The notes: a model not told the origin generated them from the letters alone. A DNA stretch of 64,000 nt from Bacillus sp. A301a_S52 (GCA_024701455.1 JABXYP010000001.1:1926001-1990000), one strand, 5' to 3'. Numbered from the stretch's first letter, positions 1 through 9,248 are shown. Numbers and translations are program-made.

Positions 1-75
1 AATTTTTGGTGAGTGAATTGAGGAATAAAAGATACTATTTTGTCTCATTCTAACGGTAAAGGAGAGTGGTGGTCT

Positions 76-249
76 ATGAGATGGCTAACATCTTTTATTG
101 CTATTGTTATGGCGACTTTAATCCTAAGATATCGCTATCGTGTATTAAACAAATTGTTGTCTAGAAGATGGCTGCGTCGCTTATCTGTAGCAATGTTAAT
201 GAGAATCCCTGCTGTTAGAGAAAAAATGATCTATGAGACCTTTAGGTAG
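76..249 (+). CDS. small membrane protein, unknown function
   Basis: This is a 57-residue protein with one hydrophobic segment (about residues 4-17) followed by a very basic tail rich in Arg and Lys, so it is probably membrane-anchored with a cytoplasmic positive region. The ATG at 76 is preceded by an AAAGGAG ribosome site at 58-64; the frame stays open upstream to a TTG at 40, which has no ribosome site. It lies where B. subtilis has small yqg genes upstream of the rhomboid gene, but I do not recognise the sequence itself. No function can be assigned. Confidence 0.55.
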   Translation: MRWLTSFIAIVMATLILRYRYRVLNKLLSRRWLRRLSVAMLMRIPAVREKMIYETFR

Positions 250-275
250 AAAAATTTATATGTTATTAAAAAACA

Positions 276-320
276 ATGTGGCATTCACTATCTAAGCAAA
301 TAGGGATGCTCATTTTTTTA
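276..320 (+). terminator. possible intrinsic terminator
   Basis: An imperfect hairpin (GGCATTC..CTAT paired with ATAGGGATGC) ends in a seven-T run at about 313-319. It follows the small membrane gene and precedes the HAD gene promoter. The stem has bulges, so support is moderate. Confidence 0.4.
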
Positions 321-384
321 TGAGTAAATACGTTTGTGAAACAAAGCAAAATGTCGCTCATAAATATAGATTTTAATCAGCTTT

Positions 385-393
385 TGTTATAAT
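385..393 (+). promoter_or_regulatory. extended -10 promoter for the HAD/gluP pair
   Basis: TGTTATAAT gives a consensus -10 (TATAAT, 388-393) with the TG extension one base upstream. It lies 22 bases before the ATG at 415. No good -35 is visible, as is usual for extended -10 promoters. Confidence 0.5.
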
Positions 394-414
394 GTAGTCT
401 GAGGTGAGAGGATT

Positions 415-1164
415 ATGAGATGGGAGTTAGTCGCATTTGATCTAGATAACACCTTATTTAGTCATGAAGACGCTTTTGAATATGCAATAAAGCGTTGCTT
501 TAAGAAATTTCAGGATAAAACTGACACGAGCTTACATACAGTAGATGAGGACAGATTTTTCTCTCTATTTAAATTTAACTGTGACCACTATTGGGATGAC
601 TATGAGCAAAATAAACTTACTAAGACTGAGTATCGTAGAAAAAGATTTTGTAAGACAATGACTGCCCTAGAACTTCCTGCAACTAACGACTTGGCTGATG
701 CTTTTCACCATTACTATGACAGTATTGTGGATCATTACAGTGTCCCCTTTCCAGGTTTACAAGATTTATTACAAGCCCTCTCCAATCAACAAGTAAAGCT
801 TGCAATAATCACAAACGGTAACGTAAAAACACAATTTAATAAAATTGAAAAATTAGGAATTTCACATGCTTTTAAACGTAAAAATATTTTTATTTCTGAA
901 GAAATAGGCTTTACTAAACCTGATAAACAGTTTTTTAAAAAGGTTGAATCACAGTTGAGTGTTTGTAGTTCCAGGTGTATTTTTGTTGGTGATTCTTGGG
1001 GACTTGATATTGTGGGTGCGGTTGATGCTGGATGGGAAGCCATCTTCTTTAATAATCGAGGAGAACAGCGAACGACAGATCATCCCGTACTTAAAGAAGT
1101 TACTACGTTTAAAGATCTAAGAAGTGAATTGATAAGATTAGTGACGGAAGGAAGAACCTTATGA
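415..1164 (+). CDS. HAD-superfamily hydrolase (YjjG-like phosphatase)
   Basis: This is a 249-residue haloacid-dehalogenase-type phosphohydrolase. Motif I is DLDNT (residues 9-13, nucleophile Asp9 and acid/base Asp11), motif II is the Thr in ITNGN (131-135), motif III is Lys168 in TKPDK, and motif IV is GDSWGLD (192-198). The large insert after motif I is a helical C1-type cap. Family members dephosphorylate small phosphometabolites such as nucleotides; the substrate here cannot be told from sequence. Its stop overlaps the start of gluP by 4 bases (ATGA), so the two genes are translationally coupled. A GAGGTGAGAGG ribosome site precedes the ATG. Confidence 0.85.
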   Translation: MRWELVAFDLDNTLFSHEDAFEYAIKRCFKKFQDKTDTSLHTVDEDRFFSLFKFNCDHYWDDYEQNKLTKTEYRRKRFCKTMTALELPATNDLADAFHHYYDSIVDHYSVPFPGLQDLLQALSNQQVKLAIITNGNVKTQFNKIEKLGISHAFKRKNIFISEEIGFTKPDKQFFKKVESQLSVCSSRCIFVGDSWGLDIVGAVDAGWEAIFFNNRGEQRTTDHPVLKEVTTFKDLRSELIRLVTEGRTL

Positions 1165-2750
1165 ATGTTTTTACTCAATCCATCAGGTTTTGGGAGACAT
1201 TGCACCATTTAACTACTAGGGAAGACATGCGCCTTGTTCATTTAAATGAACAAGAAGAGGTAGCGTGGATTGAAGATGATCGTCGTGAACCCTATCATTT
1301 GATAAGACTAAGTCGCAAAAATTATGATTGGAGTAATGAACTAAAACGTGATATTAATAAGGCATTTGATCAGGCAAATAAGATAAGAAAAAAGTTAGGT
1401 TTACGCCAAGCTAATGTAAGTAATATTATCCTTTCTTCTGATGTCCCTGTTGATGATTATGAACAGCTTTTATCACAACCGCTGCCACTTACAAGTGGTG
1501 GAAAAAAGCAATTTAGAACCATCCTCATCCCACTCGAAGAGTTGAAGCATCATCTGTTCCCATTGGCTACAGAGTGGCAATTACAGGAGATGCCTCCTTA
1601 TATGGAAGAAACCTACATCGTCACATCAGAGCAGGAAGAACACATTTTACGTACGCTAAAATCAGCTGTGAGGACATCGATAAAAAAACGGGAAGAAAAA
1701 GAAAAAAACTTATTATTACATGGAAAGACTCGATTGACGTTTTTATTGCTCGGGATTATTATCGCTGTTTACGGTTGGGTTGAAATGAATGGTTCTTCAA
1801 TGAATACATTTGATTTAGTCCGTTTCGGAGCAAAATTTGATCCGTTTATTCTTGAAGGAGAATGGTGGCGGTTCATTACTGCTATGTTTTTACATATTGG
1901 AATTGTTCATTTAATGATGAACTCATTAGCTTTATTTTATCTAGGCAGTGCTGTGGAAAAAATTTTTGGAACGAAACGGTTTTTCGTTATTTATTTTTTA
2001 GCCGGACTTTTAGGATCGATAGCTAGTTTTGTGTTTAATGATAACGTCTCAGCTGGAGCTAGTGGTGCCATCTTCGGTTGTTTCGGAGCATTATTATATT
2101 TTGGACTTATTCATAAGCGACTGTTTTTTCGCACAATGGGTATGAACGTCATCGTGATACTTGCAATTAATCTTTCATTTGGTTTTATTGTACCAATGGT
2201 GGATAACGGTGCCCATATCGGTGGTTTAATTGGTGGTTTCGCTGCTTCTGCTATCGTAGGGCTTCCTGGACAAAAAGAGAGGACAATAAAACTCCCGGCT
2301 TTTCTCGTAACAGTGGTTGGTATCGTTACACTTCTCTGGGTAGGCTTTTCCCAAAGCGGTTATTCTGAACAAACATCTCTTGTGTATTATCAAATGGGAG
2401 TTGAAGCAATTGAGGAAGAGGCTTTTGACGAGGCCCATGACTACTTTACTGAATTTTTAAAAGGAGAGGAACATATTACACACGATAGATTAGCCGTTGA
2501 TGGAAGGTTTCTTCTATCTTATGTCCAAATTCGACAAGGGGATCTGAAAGAAGCGGAAGCCAATCTCACTTATGTCGTGAATGACGTACCGGATTTCCAT
2601 GAAGCCCATTACAATTTAGCACTTATTTATTCTGATCTAGGTGATTATAACAGGGCCTTTGAAAGTGCTGGGAAAGCTCTAGAAGTGGCCCCAGGAAATG
2701 ACGATTACCAAAAGTTATATACAGATATAAAAAAGCACATTGATAATTAG
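1161..2750 (+). CDS. gluP: rhomboid intramembrane serine protease GluP (YqgP) with TPR tail
   Basis: The 529-residue protein has a soluble N-terminal domain (about 1-185), six or seven membrane segments (about 190-395) and a C-terminal tetratricopeptide region (about 405-525). The rhomboid catalytic dyad is visible: Ser301 in GASGAIFG and His352 in NGAHIGGLIGG, with the WWRFIT and HLMMN signatures upstream (about 235-254). B. subtilis YqgP is similar in length and architecture; it cleaves membrane proteins and works with FtsH in membrane quality control, including turnover of the magnesium transporter MgtE under manganese stress. It is coupled to the upstream HAD gene by a 4-base overlap. Confidence 0.93.
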   Translation: MNVFTQSIRFWETLHHLTTREDMRLVHLNEQEEVAWIEDDRREPYHLIRLSRKNYDWSNELKRDINKAFDQANKIRKKLGLRQANVSNIILSSDVPVDDYEQLLSQPLPLTSGGKKQFRTILIPLEELKHHLFPLATEWQLQEMPPYMEETYIVTSEQEEHILRTLKSAVRTSIKKREEKEKNLLLHGKTRLTFLLLGIIIAVYGWVEMNGSSMNTFDLVRFGAKFDPFILEGEWWRFITAMFLHIGIVHLMMNSLALFYLGSAVEKIFGTKRFFVIYFLAGLLGSIASFVFNDNVSAGASGAIFGCFGALLYFGLIHKRLFFRTMGMNVIVILAINLSFGFIVPMVDNGAHIGGLIGGFAASAIVGLPGQKERTIKLPAFLVTVVGIVTLLWVGFSQSGYSEQTSLVYYQMGVEAIEEEAFDEAHDYFTEFLKGEEHITHDRLAVDGRFLLSYVQIRQGDLKEAEANLTYVVNDVPDFHEAHYNLALIYSDLGDYNRAFESAGKALEVAPGNDDYQKLYTDIKKHIDN

Positions 2751-2755
2751 TTCCC

Positions 2756-3661
2756 CTATGAGGGGGCTTCTACTTCATCAATCATTTGCAAAAGTTGCTG
2801 CCGTGTTCCATCTTTCATTTCATAAACTAACAAAAGGTGTGTCCCATCTTGATGGATTAACACGTGAGGTAAACTATTACCGATGGGTGAGTAAGTTTCC
2901 TCTGTAAACGTATTAATGCCAAGAATATAATAGCGATAAAAGCCTTCCCATAACCTTCCGAGTGTGGCGAAGGTTTCTTTTTCATTAAGACCAGGGAGGG
3001 GTGTTTGAGCGTAATCAGGAAGATCTAACAATGAATACACATCATATTCTTCTATATTAATATGGAACTCTTCCAGTAATCCCTCTAACACATAATCCAA
3101 CTGTTGATTAATGATGGAATCAAGTAGCTGTTGGCTCTCCTTTTCTTGAGCACTTAATGGTTCTTTAAAAGAGCTCAAGGGGGCTAAAGGTGAATCGCTA
3201 ACATACAAGTGATCTTTACTCCACGCATGTTTACTTTTATAGATATCTTTTTCGTAATGAAGCTCAGCATGATGGAAAGTTAGAGCATCATAGCGTCCAC
3301 TATCTTCCCCATCAAATGTTGTTATTTCTTCAATAAATAATTGTTCTTGAAGGGATTGCATTTTAGCCCCTTTAAAAACACCATTTTCAAACACGATAGA
3401 CATATCCTTTCTTAAAAAAGCAGGCTTGTTTGTTTCTGAGGCAAAAGCCCATTGCAAAGAATACTCGTCGTCGTCTTTCTTGCTTAATAATTCGAGAGAA
3501 GTACGTGCTTCTTTAAAATAAACGTTATCATCCTCTGGAAAAAATATAAAAACTTCATTCATCGCTCTCCACGGAGAAAGGGGAGTAAATGACAGAATAA
3601 TAGCTGTAAAAAAGGCTAAAACAACGATTTTATAAAAATGTTTATTTATTTTTTTTAGCAT
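2756..3661 (-). CDS. secreted or membrane-anchored protein, unknown function
   Basis: A 301-residue protein starting MLKKINKHFYKIVVL, with one hydrophobic N-terminal segment (about residues 10-27) that looks like a signal anchor or uncleaved signal peptide; the rest is acidic and soluble. The frame is open for 41 more codons upstream, but the GAGGAGG ribosome site (minus strand, 3670-3676) lies 8 bases before the ATG at 3661 and fixes this start. Its stop is 5 bases from the stop of gluP (convergent). I do not recognise the family. It is not at this place in B. subtilis. Confidence 0.6.
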   Translation of the reverse strand: MLKKINKHFYKIVVLAFFTAIILSFTPLSPWRAMNEVFIFFPEDDNVYFKEARTSLELLSKKDDDEYSLQWAFASETNKPAFLRKDMSIVFENGVFKGAKMQSLQEQLFIEEITTFDGEDSGRYDALTFHHAELHYEKDIYKSKHAWSKDHLYVSDSPLAPLSSFKEPLSAQEKESQQLLDSIINQQLDYVLEGLLEEFHINIEEYDVYSLLDLPDYAQTPLPGLNEKETFATLGRLWEGFYRYYILGINTFTEETYSPIGNSLPHVLIHQDGTHLLLVYEMKDGTRQQLLQMIDEVEAPS

Positions 3662-3937
3662 ATACATTTCCTCCTCTTTAGACAAACCTATCTGTTTTTT
3701 CATATGCTGGGAGAATAATGAATATGCCTTTTTAGAACTGTCAAGTTGTATATAGCATGAGTGATTTAAGAGACGTTTAACCACAGTATGAAAAGATGGC
3801 TCAAGCGAGGGACATGGAGATTTCTGATGTGAGAGTCAGAGGGAAGACGATGAAAGTAAAAGGAATACAAAAAAAGCCGAGAAATATCTAGAAAATATAA
3901 TTGCATCACCGTCTGCAATGTCGTGAAAGTGCCATGC

Positions 3938-3962
3938 AAAAAGGGCCGGAAGTCCGGCCCTT
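3938..3962 (-). terminator. intrinsic terminator of the yueI-like gene
   Basis: A perfect 10-bp inverted repeat (AAGGGCCGGA, 2-base turn, TCCGGCCCTT) is followed on the minus strand by a five-T run. It sits just past the stop of the minus-strand gene ending at 3971. Confidence 0.85.
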
Positions 3963-3970
3963 AATTATCA

Positions 3971-4363
3971 TCATGACATATCATCATAATATAAATCGTC
4001 TTTAACAAACATGCTATCTTCTTTGTTTACAGGAGTATCCGCTGCCAGAACTATTCCTAATGGAGATTCTCGCCCATCATTCACAATTGTAAAGGGAATA
4101 TGGTGTTTATTAGCAGTCTGAATATAATTGCTGTATTCGTGGTAACTTAATCCACCATTAATCAGAAGTTTGGCATTTTTCTGTTTCGTCATCATTGTTT
4201 CTGCTTCGGGATAAATCCCTCGGTGTCGGACTTGTGATTTTGTTAAAGCTAGATAAACCCTTTCTGCAAAAGAGGATAAAAATAATTTACGTTCTTCAGG
4301 TCGTAATTGAGGTGTTCCATACATTCCCTTTTTTAGAATATCCTCTAATTTCTCGTTAGACAT
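3971..4363 (-). CDS. yueI: YueI family protein (DUF1694)
   Basis: A 130-residue soluble protein matching the YueI/DUF1694 family in length and in its opening (LKKGMYGTPQLRPEERKLFL), with the conserved ERVYLALTKSQV stretch and a central Rossmann-like NAKLLINGGL segment. The function of the family is unknown. It is a single gene between its own terminator and a shared upstream region with the divergent membrane gene at 4501. In B. subtilis yueI lies elsewhere on the chromosome, so this is a local rearrangement relative to that species. Confidence 0.75.
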   Translation of the reverse strand: MSNEKLEDILKKGMYGTPQLRPEERKLFLSSFAERVYLALTKSQVRHRGIYPEAETMMTKQKNAKLLINGGLSYHEYSNYIQTANKHHIPFTIVNDGRESPLGIVLAADTPVNKEDSMFVKDDLYYDDMS

Positions 4364-4500
4364 CTCATTCCCATTCCTTTTTAGAAGTAATTAGTGACTA
4401 TCCTACCTAGTATATCAATACAAGGTTCCCTTCATCAATCGAAAATTGTTTGTCCTTAATGAAAGCCAGCTAACATAGACTATACAGGAGAAGGGAGCTG

Positions 4501-5016
4501 ATGACTATGCAGTTTTTAAGTGAAGTATTTTTTATCTTTTTCCTATCTTTTACTGCTGGAACGTTGCCAGCAGTTCAAGTGAGGTATCCCTATCCTTTGG
4601 TGGTATTAACACTTAGTATCGTACTGTTACCTTTAATGGCAGGAGCTATTTTAGGGGCTGCTTTATTTGCATGGATTCCAATCATTATATTGAAGGTAAG
4701 TTTATTTCTATTAATGATATGGATCGTCGTTTATCTCTACGGAATTTACCATCCCTCTTTTGGTTATATGCCTAGTCATTCAAAAGGATATATTGCTTTT
4801 ATAGCTTTATTATTCTTTATATTAGGTGTTGAATTCTCCGTCTCAGCAGGTTTTTCACCATGGGTTCTAATGTTGATTTTACCTCTATGTGCAGCAATTG
4901 TAATAAGTGGATTTATTGCAATGGTTCGCCTTTTTGTTTTTTTAAAGTTTATTTCTTTTATACATTTTGTTCCATTAGTTCTTTTTCTATTCGCAGCTAT
5001 TATAAAACTGCTATAA
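4501..5016 (+). CDS. polytopic membrane protein, unknown function
   Basis: A 171-residue protein that is almost entirely hydrophobic, with five or six predicted membrane segments and only a short polar loop near residues 80-95 (YHPSFGYMPSHSKGY). The ATG at 4501 follows an AAGGGAG ribosome site; a second ATG two codons on is also possible. It precedes yqgQ by 50 bases and may be cotranscribed with it. I do not recognise the family. Confidence 0.6.
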   Translation: MTMQFLSEVFFIFFLSFTAGTLPAVQVRYPYPLVVLTLSIVLLPLMAGAILGAALFAWIPIIILKVSLFLLMIWIVVYLYGIYHPSFGYMPSHSKGYIAFIALLFFILGVEFSVSAGFSPWVLMLILPLCAAIVISGFIAMVRLFVFLKFISFIHFVPLVLFLFAAIIKLL

Positions 5017-5066
5017 TTAAAATAGAAAAAATTTGGAACTGTAAAAGGAATGAGGAGTCAAACGAT

Positions 5067-5267
5067 ATGACCTATTTTGAATTAATAACATTTATTCGTC
5101 ATTATCAAGGCTATATTTATACAGGTGATAAACTTGCAGATTTAGAGCTTATCGAAGAAGAAGTGTGTGAGCTCTATCGGTTAGGTATAATTGAGGCAGA
5201 TTTTTACAAAGAAGCACGTCTCATCCTTTTACAAGAAAAAAATAACCAAACAAAGTATGACCTTTGA
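5067..5267 (+). CDS. yqgQ: YqgQ family protein (DUF910)
   Basis: A 66-residue acidic protein matching the YqgQ/DUF910 family, with the pattern GYIYTGDKLADLELIEEEV followed by ELYRLGIIEADFYKEARLIL. Family members are small three-helix proteins of unknown function that sit directly upstream of glucokinase in many Bacillales. The frame is open further upstream into the membrane gene, but the GAGGAG ribosome site at 5052-5057 sets the start at 5067. The gene order with gluP upstream and glcK downstream matches B. subtilis. Confidence 0.85.
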   Translation: MTYFELITFIRHYQGYIYTGDKLADLELIEEEVCELYRLGIIEADFYKEARLILLQEKNNQTKYDL

Positions 5268-5399
5268 TTCGTGATAATGTTTTTAAAAATCTGATTGAAA
5301 TGTGTTAATAAAGCAGGGACAGCGAATTAACTCCATTGATCAATACGAGTCTTTCATAGATGACAACCGAACAAACGAGACACTAGTAAGTCAAGGGAG

Positions 5400-5413
5400 T
5401 GAAAACGTTTTTT
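5400..5413 (+). promoter_or_regulatory. weak catabolite-responsive-element-like site
   Basis: TGAAAACGTTTTTT matches 12 of 14 positions of the CcpA cre consensus TGWAANCGNTNWCA; the two terminal positions do not fit, and the T-run makes chance similarity likely. It lies about 50-60 bases upstream of the glcK -10 element. Confidence 0.25.
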
Positions 5414-5460
5414 TTTTTAAGAAAAAGTTCAATCTCTCTAATGGATGAGGCTGTATTTCA

Positions 5461-5469
5461 TGATACAAT
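5461..5469 (+). promoter_or_regulatory. extended -10 promoter for glcK
   Basis: TGATACAAT contains TACAAT (5464-5469) with the TG extension. It lies 37 bases before the chosen glcK start. Confidence 0.45.
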
Positions 5470-5506
5470 TAGTGTCAGATACTGAAAAATATGAAGGATG
5501 ATAAAA

Positions 5507-6484
5507 ATGACAAATAGTGTGTATACGGGAATTGATATTGGAGGTACAACAGTTAAGTTAGCGTTTATTACAGAAGAAGGCGAAATTATTGATAAATGGG
5601 AAATACCAACAAACAGAACAGAAAAGGGAAGGTACATTACAGCAGATATTGCTCAAACAGTTCAAGAAAAGGCTATCGAGTTAAAAATAGATGACAAGAG
5701 ACTTAAAGCCGCCGGTGTTGGAGCTCCTGGTTATATTGATGTAGAAAATGGGGTTATTATTGAAGCGATTAACCTTGGGTGGAAAGACTATCATATTCAA
5801 TCTGAACTAGGGGACTTATTAAACATACCTATTGTAGTAGATAATGATGCTAATTTGGCAGCTGCGGGAGAGAAATGGAAAGGTGCGGGAGAAGGCGCTG
5901 AGGATCTTGTGGCAGTAACACTTGGGACGGGTGTAGGCGGAGGTATCATTGCCGGTGGGAAAATTATACACGGCAGAAGCGGTTTAGCTGGAGAGATTGG
6001 CCATGTAACGTCGGTAAAAGAAGGAGGAGCTCCTTGTAACTGTGGTAAAAGAGGCTGTCTTGAGACAGTTGCTTCAGCTACAGGTATCTCTCGCCTTGGT
6101 ATGAAAGCGATTCAAGAAAGCCAAGAGGACGAAGGCTATTTACAAAGACAGTTGTTAGCAGCAGGTATTATAACTGCTAAAGATGTGTTTGATGGAGCAA
6201 AAAAAGAGGACGAAACAGCTCTGCAAGTCGTTAAAAGTTCGGCAGATCATTTAGGATTTGCACTTGCAAATCTTGCTAATTCTTTAAATCCCCAAACAAT
6301 TGTGATTGGAGGGGGCGTGTCCAAAGCGGGAAGATTTTTACTTGATTTTATTAACGTTTCGTTTAAAAAATATGCGATCCCCTTAGTAGCAAGGGAGACA
6401 GAAATAAATATTGCTACGTTAGGAAATGATGCTGGTGTTATTGGAGCCGTATGGCTAGCAAAAGAGACTTACGGCGGTGAATGA
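5507..6484 (+). CDS. glcK: glucokinase, ROK family
   Basis: A 325-residue ATP-dependent glucokinase feeding glucose 6-phosphate into glycolysis. Residues 10-15 (DIGGTT) form the phosphate-binding loop, GTGVGGGIIAGGKI follows the catalytic Asp region (VVDNDANLAA), and CNCGKRGCLET near residue 175 is the ROK zinc motif. Length and motif order match B. subtilis GlcK. An ATG three codons upstream (5498) overlaps the AAGGA ribosome site, so 5507 is the better start. It is followed by a strong terminator and preceded by its own promoter, so it may be expressed as a single gene. Confidence 0.95.
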   Translation: MTNSVYTGIDIGGTTVKLAFITEEGEIIDKWEIPTNRTEKGRYITADIAQTVQEKAIELKIDDKRLKAAGVGAPGYIDVENGVIIEAINLGWKDYHIQSELGDLLNIPIVVDNDANLAAAGEKWKGAGEGAEDLVAVTLGTGVGGGIIAGGKIIHGRSGLAGEIGHVTSVKEGGAPCNCGKRGCLETVASATGISRLGMKAIQESQEDEGYLQRQLLAAGIITAKDVFDGAKKEDETALQVVKSSADHLGFALANLANSLNPQTIVIGGGVSKAGRFLLDFINVSFKKYAIPLVARETEINIATLGNDAGVIGAVWLAKETYGGE

Positions 6485-6488
6485 GAGG

Positions 6489-6521
6489 AAAGGATTGAAG
6501 CCTGTCTTCAATCCTTTTTTC
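6489..6521 (+). terminator. intrinsic terminator after glcK
   Basis: A 12-bp perfect stem (AAAGGATTGAAG / CTTCAATCCTTT) with a 5-base loop ends in a run of T residues, directly past the glcK stop. Confidence 0.92.
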
Positions 6522-6640
6522 GTTAGTAGCCCATGTTATTACACATCTCGCAATTAAAGCCAGGTAAGTAAATTTTAAAAGCCAACCAGCGATTATTAAA
6601 ATCGTTTTTTAGAGAGATAAATGATATAGGGGGAATAGTA

Positions 6641-7723
6641 GTGAGAATCATGGTGTGTGTATGTATGTTGTTCCTCCTAACGGCTTGTGTAGGGGATGTG
6701 GAACGGGAGCAGACTAAAGATTCTGAGGCAGTTCCTGTACAAGATGACCTAGCTATTGAAGCAATTGATGTGGAAAACCCTGTTAACCTTGAAGTAATGA
6801 GCTGGTTTGATAGTAATCATATTCTATATAATGTTTTAGATGAGAACAACAAGACTTCATTATTCCGCCATCACCTTTATAATGGTGAGTCAACATTTTT
6901 CGCTTCTTTTAATGGAACAATAGAAGAAGTCTATCCGAATGAAAACTATTCATTGTTCGCTGTTAAAAGTAGTGAATCTTATGCGAAGAAATCATTATTT
7001 ATATTTGATGAACATGGAACAGAGCTTTTGTCTAGAAGTATCGAAGGGGTAGATTTTTCGTTTTATTGGAATCCATATGAAGATATGGCCGCAGCTTTAG
7101 GTGTTCTTGATGAGACGTTTAATACTCAGTTATATATGATTCATTTAGACGAGGAGGAATGGAAAACGGTCATGGACTTTCCTTATTATTCTCAATGGAT
7201 TGGGGAAGAAAAGTTGGCCTATCTAAATTGGCAAGATAATCCCTATGGCTTTAGAGCACCTTTGAATGTGTGGCATGTAGCATCGCCTTTTTCACTTGAC
7301 AATGATCAAAGACTTCATAATGATGTGATCATGTTTTATGGGCTATCAACAGATTACTATTTAACGGTATCTACAGAAGAAGAGTCTCGTTTAACATCAA
7401 GGTTTCAGCTTCATGATTTAAATACAAAAGAACCTTTAGAAGAGTGGGAGTCACCGTCATTTATGATCGAATCTGAAGACTGGTGGGTTCCACAAATAAC
7501 TTATCAAGATCATTTATTGTATTATTACGAACCAATTAATGATAGTACACGTTTTTCATTAGTGAGGTTAGAGATTAAGTCCATGAAGAAGCAAGAATTA
7601 GGTACCTTTTCTGAATCGTCCTCCATCGAAATCTCGCCTCATGGGAAATTCCTACTAACAGGAGAGAATTTAGAAATACTTCTTAACGTAGAAACAAATG
7701 AATCCCAGCTTTTAGTACAGTAA
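6641..7723 (+). CDS. yqgU: lipoprotein YqgU
   Basis: A 360-residue lipoprotein. The N-terminus has a short hydrophobic stretch and lipobox LTAC with the lipidated Cys at residue 16, so the protein is anchored on the outer face of the membrane. The body contains repeated short beta-strand-rich blocks (for example SLFRHHLYNGEST, SLFIFDEHGTELL) like a propeller fold. Position between glcK and yqgV and length agree with B. subtilis yqgU, whose role is not established. The GTG start at 6641 is supported by AGGGGGAA just upstream. Confidence 0.8.
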   Translation: MRIMVCVCMLFLLTACVGDVEREQTKDSEAVPVQDDLAIEAIDVENPVNLEVMSWFDSNHILYNVLDENNKTSLFRHHLYNGESTFFASFNGTIEEVYPNENYSLFAVKSSESYAKKSLFIFDEHGTELLSRSIEGVDFSFYWNPYEDMAAALGVLDETFNTQLYMIHLDEEEWKTVMDFPYYSQWIGEEKLAYLNWQDNPYGFRAPLNVWHVASPFSLDNDQRLHNDVIMFYGLSTDYYLTVSTEEESRLTSRFQLHDLNTKEPLEEWESPSFMIESEDWWVPQITYQDHLLYYYEPINDSTRFSLVRLEIKSMKKQELGTFSESSSIEISPHGKFLLTGENLEILLNVETNESQLLVQ

Positions 7724-7744
7724 ATCTTGATTAAGGGTGAAAAA

Positions 7745-8482
7745 ATGATGACATCTACAAGACCGATTATTGAAGTCAAAAATGTTGATTCTTCACGGTT
7801 GGATAATATACATTTCAAAATATATGAAGGAGATATTTTAACTGTGATAGGTCCTTCAGGAGTTGGAAAAAGTAGTTTACTCATGTTATTAAATCGATTA
7901 GAAAATTCTATCGGAGGCGCTATTTATTTTAAGGGGAAAAAAGTAGCGGATTATGATATTGCTAAGTTACGTAAGAGTATCGGAATGGTTTTTCAGTCTT
8001 CGTCCTTGTTTGACGGTACTGTTGAAGATAACTTGAAGTATGGGCCTGTACTTTTTGGTGAGTGGTCTTGTAAGCAAGGAGAGGAACTGTTAGAGGACGT
8101 TCAACTTACTAAAGACTTTTTAAATAAAAGTGTGAATCAGCTATCTGGCGGTGAGAAACAACGCGTAGCTTTAGCTAGGACACTTGCAAATAAACCTGAC
8201 GTTCTTTTATTAGATGAAGTCACGAGTGCATTAGATCGCGTTAATGTAAGTCTCATTGAAGATTTTTTACAAAAAATTGTTCCGACACGTGTTAAAGCGA
8301 TTATGTTAGTCACACATGATATAAAACAAGCTGAAAGGATCGGGACTCGAATGTTGTTTATGGCTAATAAAACAATCGAAGCGCAAGGGCGTATTCCTGA
8401 TATATTTCATAACCCTAAAAATGAGGAGCTGAGTACTTTTTTGTCGAGGGGAGTGGCGCATAATGGCACCAGAAATATCTAA
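7745..8482 (+). CDS. ABC transporter ATP-binding protein, FetA/YjkB-like
   Basis: A 245-residue ABC ATPase. Walker A is GPSGVGKSS (residues 36-44), the signature is LSGGEKQRVAL (133-143), and Walker B with catalytic Glu is VLLLDE (153-158), followed by the switch His in VTHD. It is paired with a UPF0014-type permease whose start overlaps its end by 20 bases, the arrangement of FetAB (E. coli, linked to iron export and oxidative stress) and of YjkB-YjkA in B. subtilis. The start is the ATG at 7745, placed after AAGGGTG; a TTG at 7727 has no ribosome site. The substrate is inferred from family only. Confidence 0.85.
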   Translation: MMTSTRPIIEVKNVDSSRLDNIHFKIYEGDILTVIGPSGVGKSSLLMLLNRLENSIGGAIYFKGKKVADYDIAKLRKSIGMVFQSSSLFDGTVEDNLKYGPVLFGEWSCKQGEELLEDVQLTKDFLNKSVNQLSGGEKQRVALARTLANKPDVLLLDEVTSALDRVNVSLIEDFLQKIVPTRVKAIMLVTHDIKQAERIGTRMLFMANKTIEAQGRIPDIFHNPKNEELSTFLSRGVAHNGTRNI

Positions 8483-9233
8483 TCTATCTATGCTGTTTCT
8501 TATCTTATTCATTCTAATACCCGTGTCTCTCTCTTATTTTTATTCATTAGGATTAAGTTCACAAATTATGTGGTCTTCTTTTCGAGGGATTAGTCAACTT
8601 TTTCTAATCGGCTTCTTTTTAACCTATCTGTTCTCGTTAAATCCAATTTATGGTATACCTTTTATGTTAGGGTGTATGATCTTCATAGCTTCTTATCATG
8701 CAAGCAAAAGAGGACCAGGGTTATCGTTTATTTTCCCCGTCGTTTTTGCCGTGATTACCGTTATCGAAATTTTTGTTCTTACTGTTTGGCTCGGATTTAA
8801 TATGATAACATTTGAACCTGAAAGTGTCATTCCAATGAGTGGTATGGTGATAGGCAATAGCATGATAGCTATTGGACTCGCATTAGAGCGAATGAAGAGT
8901 GAGTTTAAAGAAGGGAGAGAAAAAATTCTTGCAGCCCTTTCTTTAGGGGCAAAGCCTGATCAGGCAGCACAGTTATTTATAAAAAAAATTGTTAAAGCTT
9001 CGATGATTCCCAATGTAGATGGACTTAAAACGATTGGGTTGGTTCAGTTGCCAGGAATGATGACCGGTCTTATACTTGGGGGAGTGGCACCTATTGAAGC
9101 TATTAGATATCAAATCGTCATTTCGCTCAGCATTTTTGCTTCAGTATCATTAAGCGCCATGTTAATCACCGTTTTCTTTTATCGTTTTTTCTTTAATGAA
9201 AATCAACAATTAATTATGTTTGATGATAACTAA
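8463..9233 (+). CDS. ABC transporter permease, FetB/UPF0014 family (YjkA-like)
   Basis: A 256-residue membrane protein with about six or seven hydrophobic segments. It carries family-typical sequences: the SSQIMWSSFRGISQL region near the first segments, SGMVIGNSMIAIGLALER in the middle, and LVQLPGMMTGLILGGVAPIEAIRYQ near the end. These identify the UPF0014 (FetB) permease family. It overlaps the ATPase gene by 20 bases, and AGGGGAG within that gene serves as ribosome site. The complex probably exports a metal ion or related solute; iron is suggested only by the E. coli homologue. Confidence 0.85.
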   Translation: MAPEISNLSMLFLILFILIPVSLSYFYSLGLSSQIMWSSFRGISQLFLIGFFLTYLFSLNPIYGIPFMLGCMIFIASYHASKRGPGLSFIFPVVFAVITVIEIFVLTVWLGFNMITFEPESVIPMSGMVIGNSMIAIGLALERMKSEFKEGREKILAALSLGAKPDQAAQLFIKKIVKASMIPNVDGLKTIGLVQLPGMMTGLILGGVAPIEAIRYQIVISLSIFASVSLSAMLITVFFYRFFFNENQQLIMFDDN

Positions 9234-9248
9234 AGGAGTTTTAGCAGA

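Noticed and set aside
3662..3784. Longer N-terminus for the minus-strand gene at 2756
   Set aside because: The GAGGAGG site and the hydrophobic N-terminus fit the ATG at 3661; upstream codons look non-coding.
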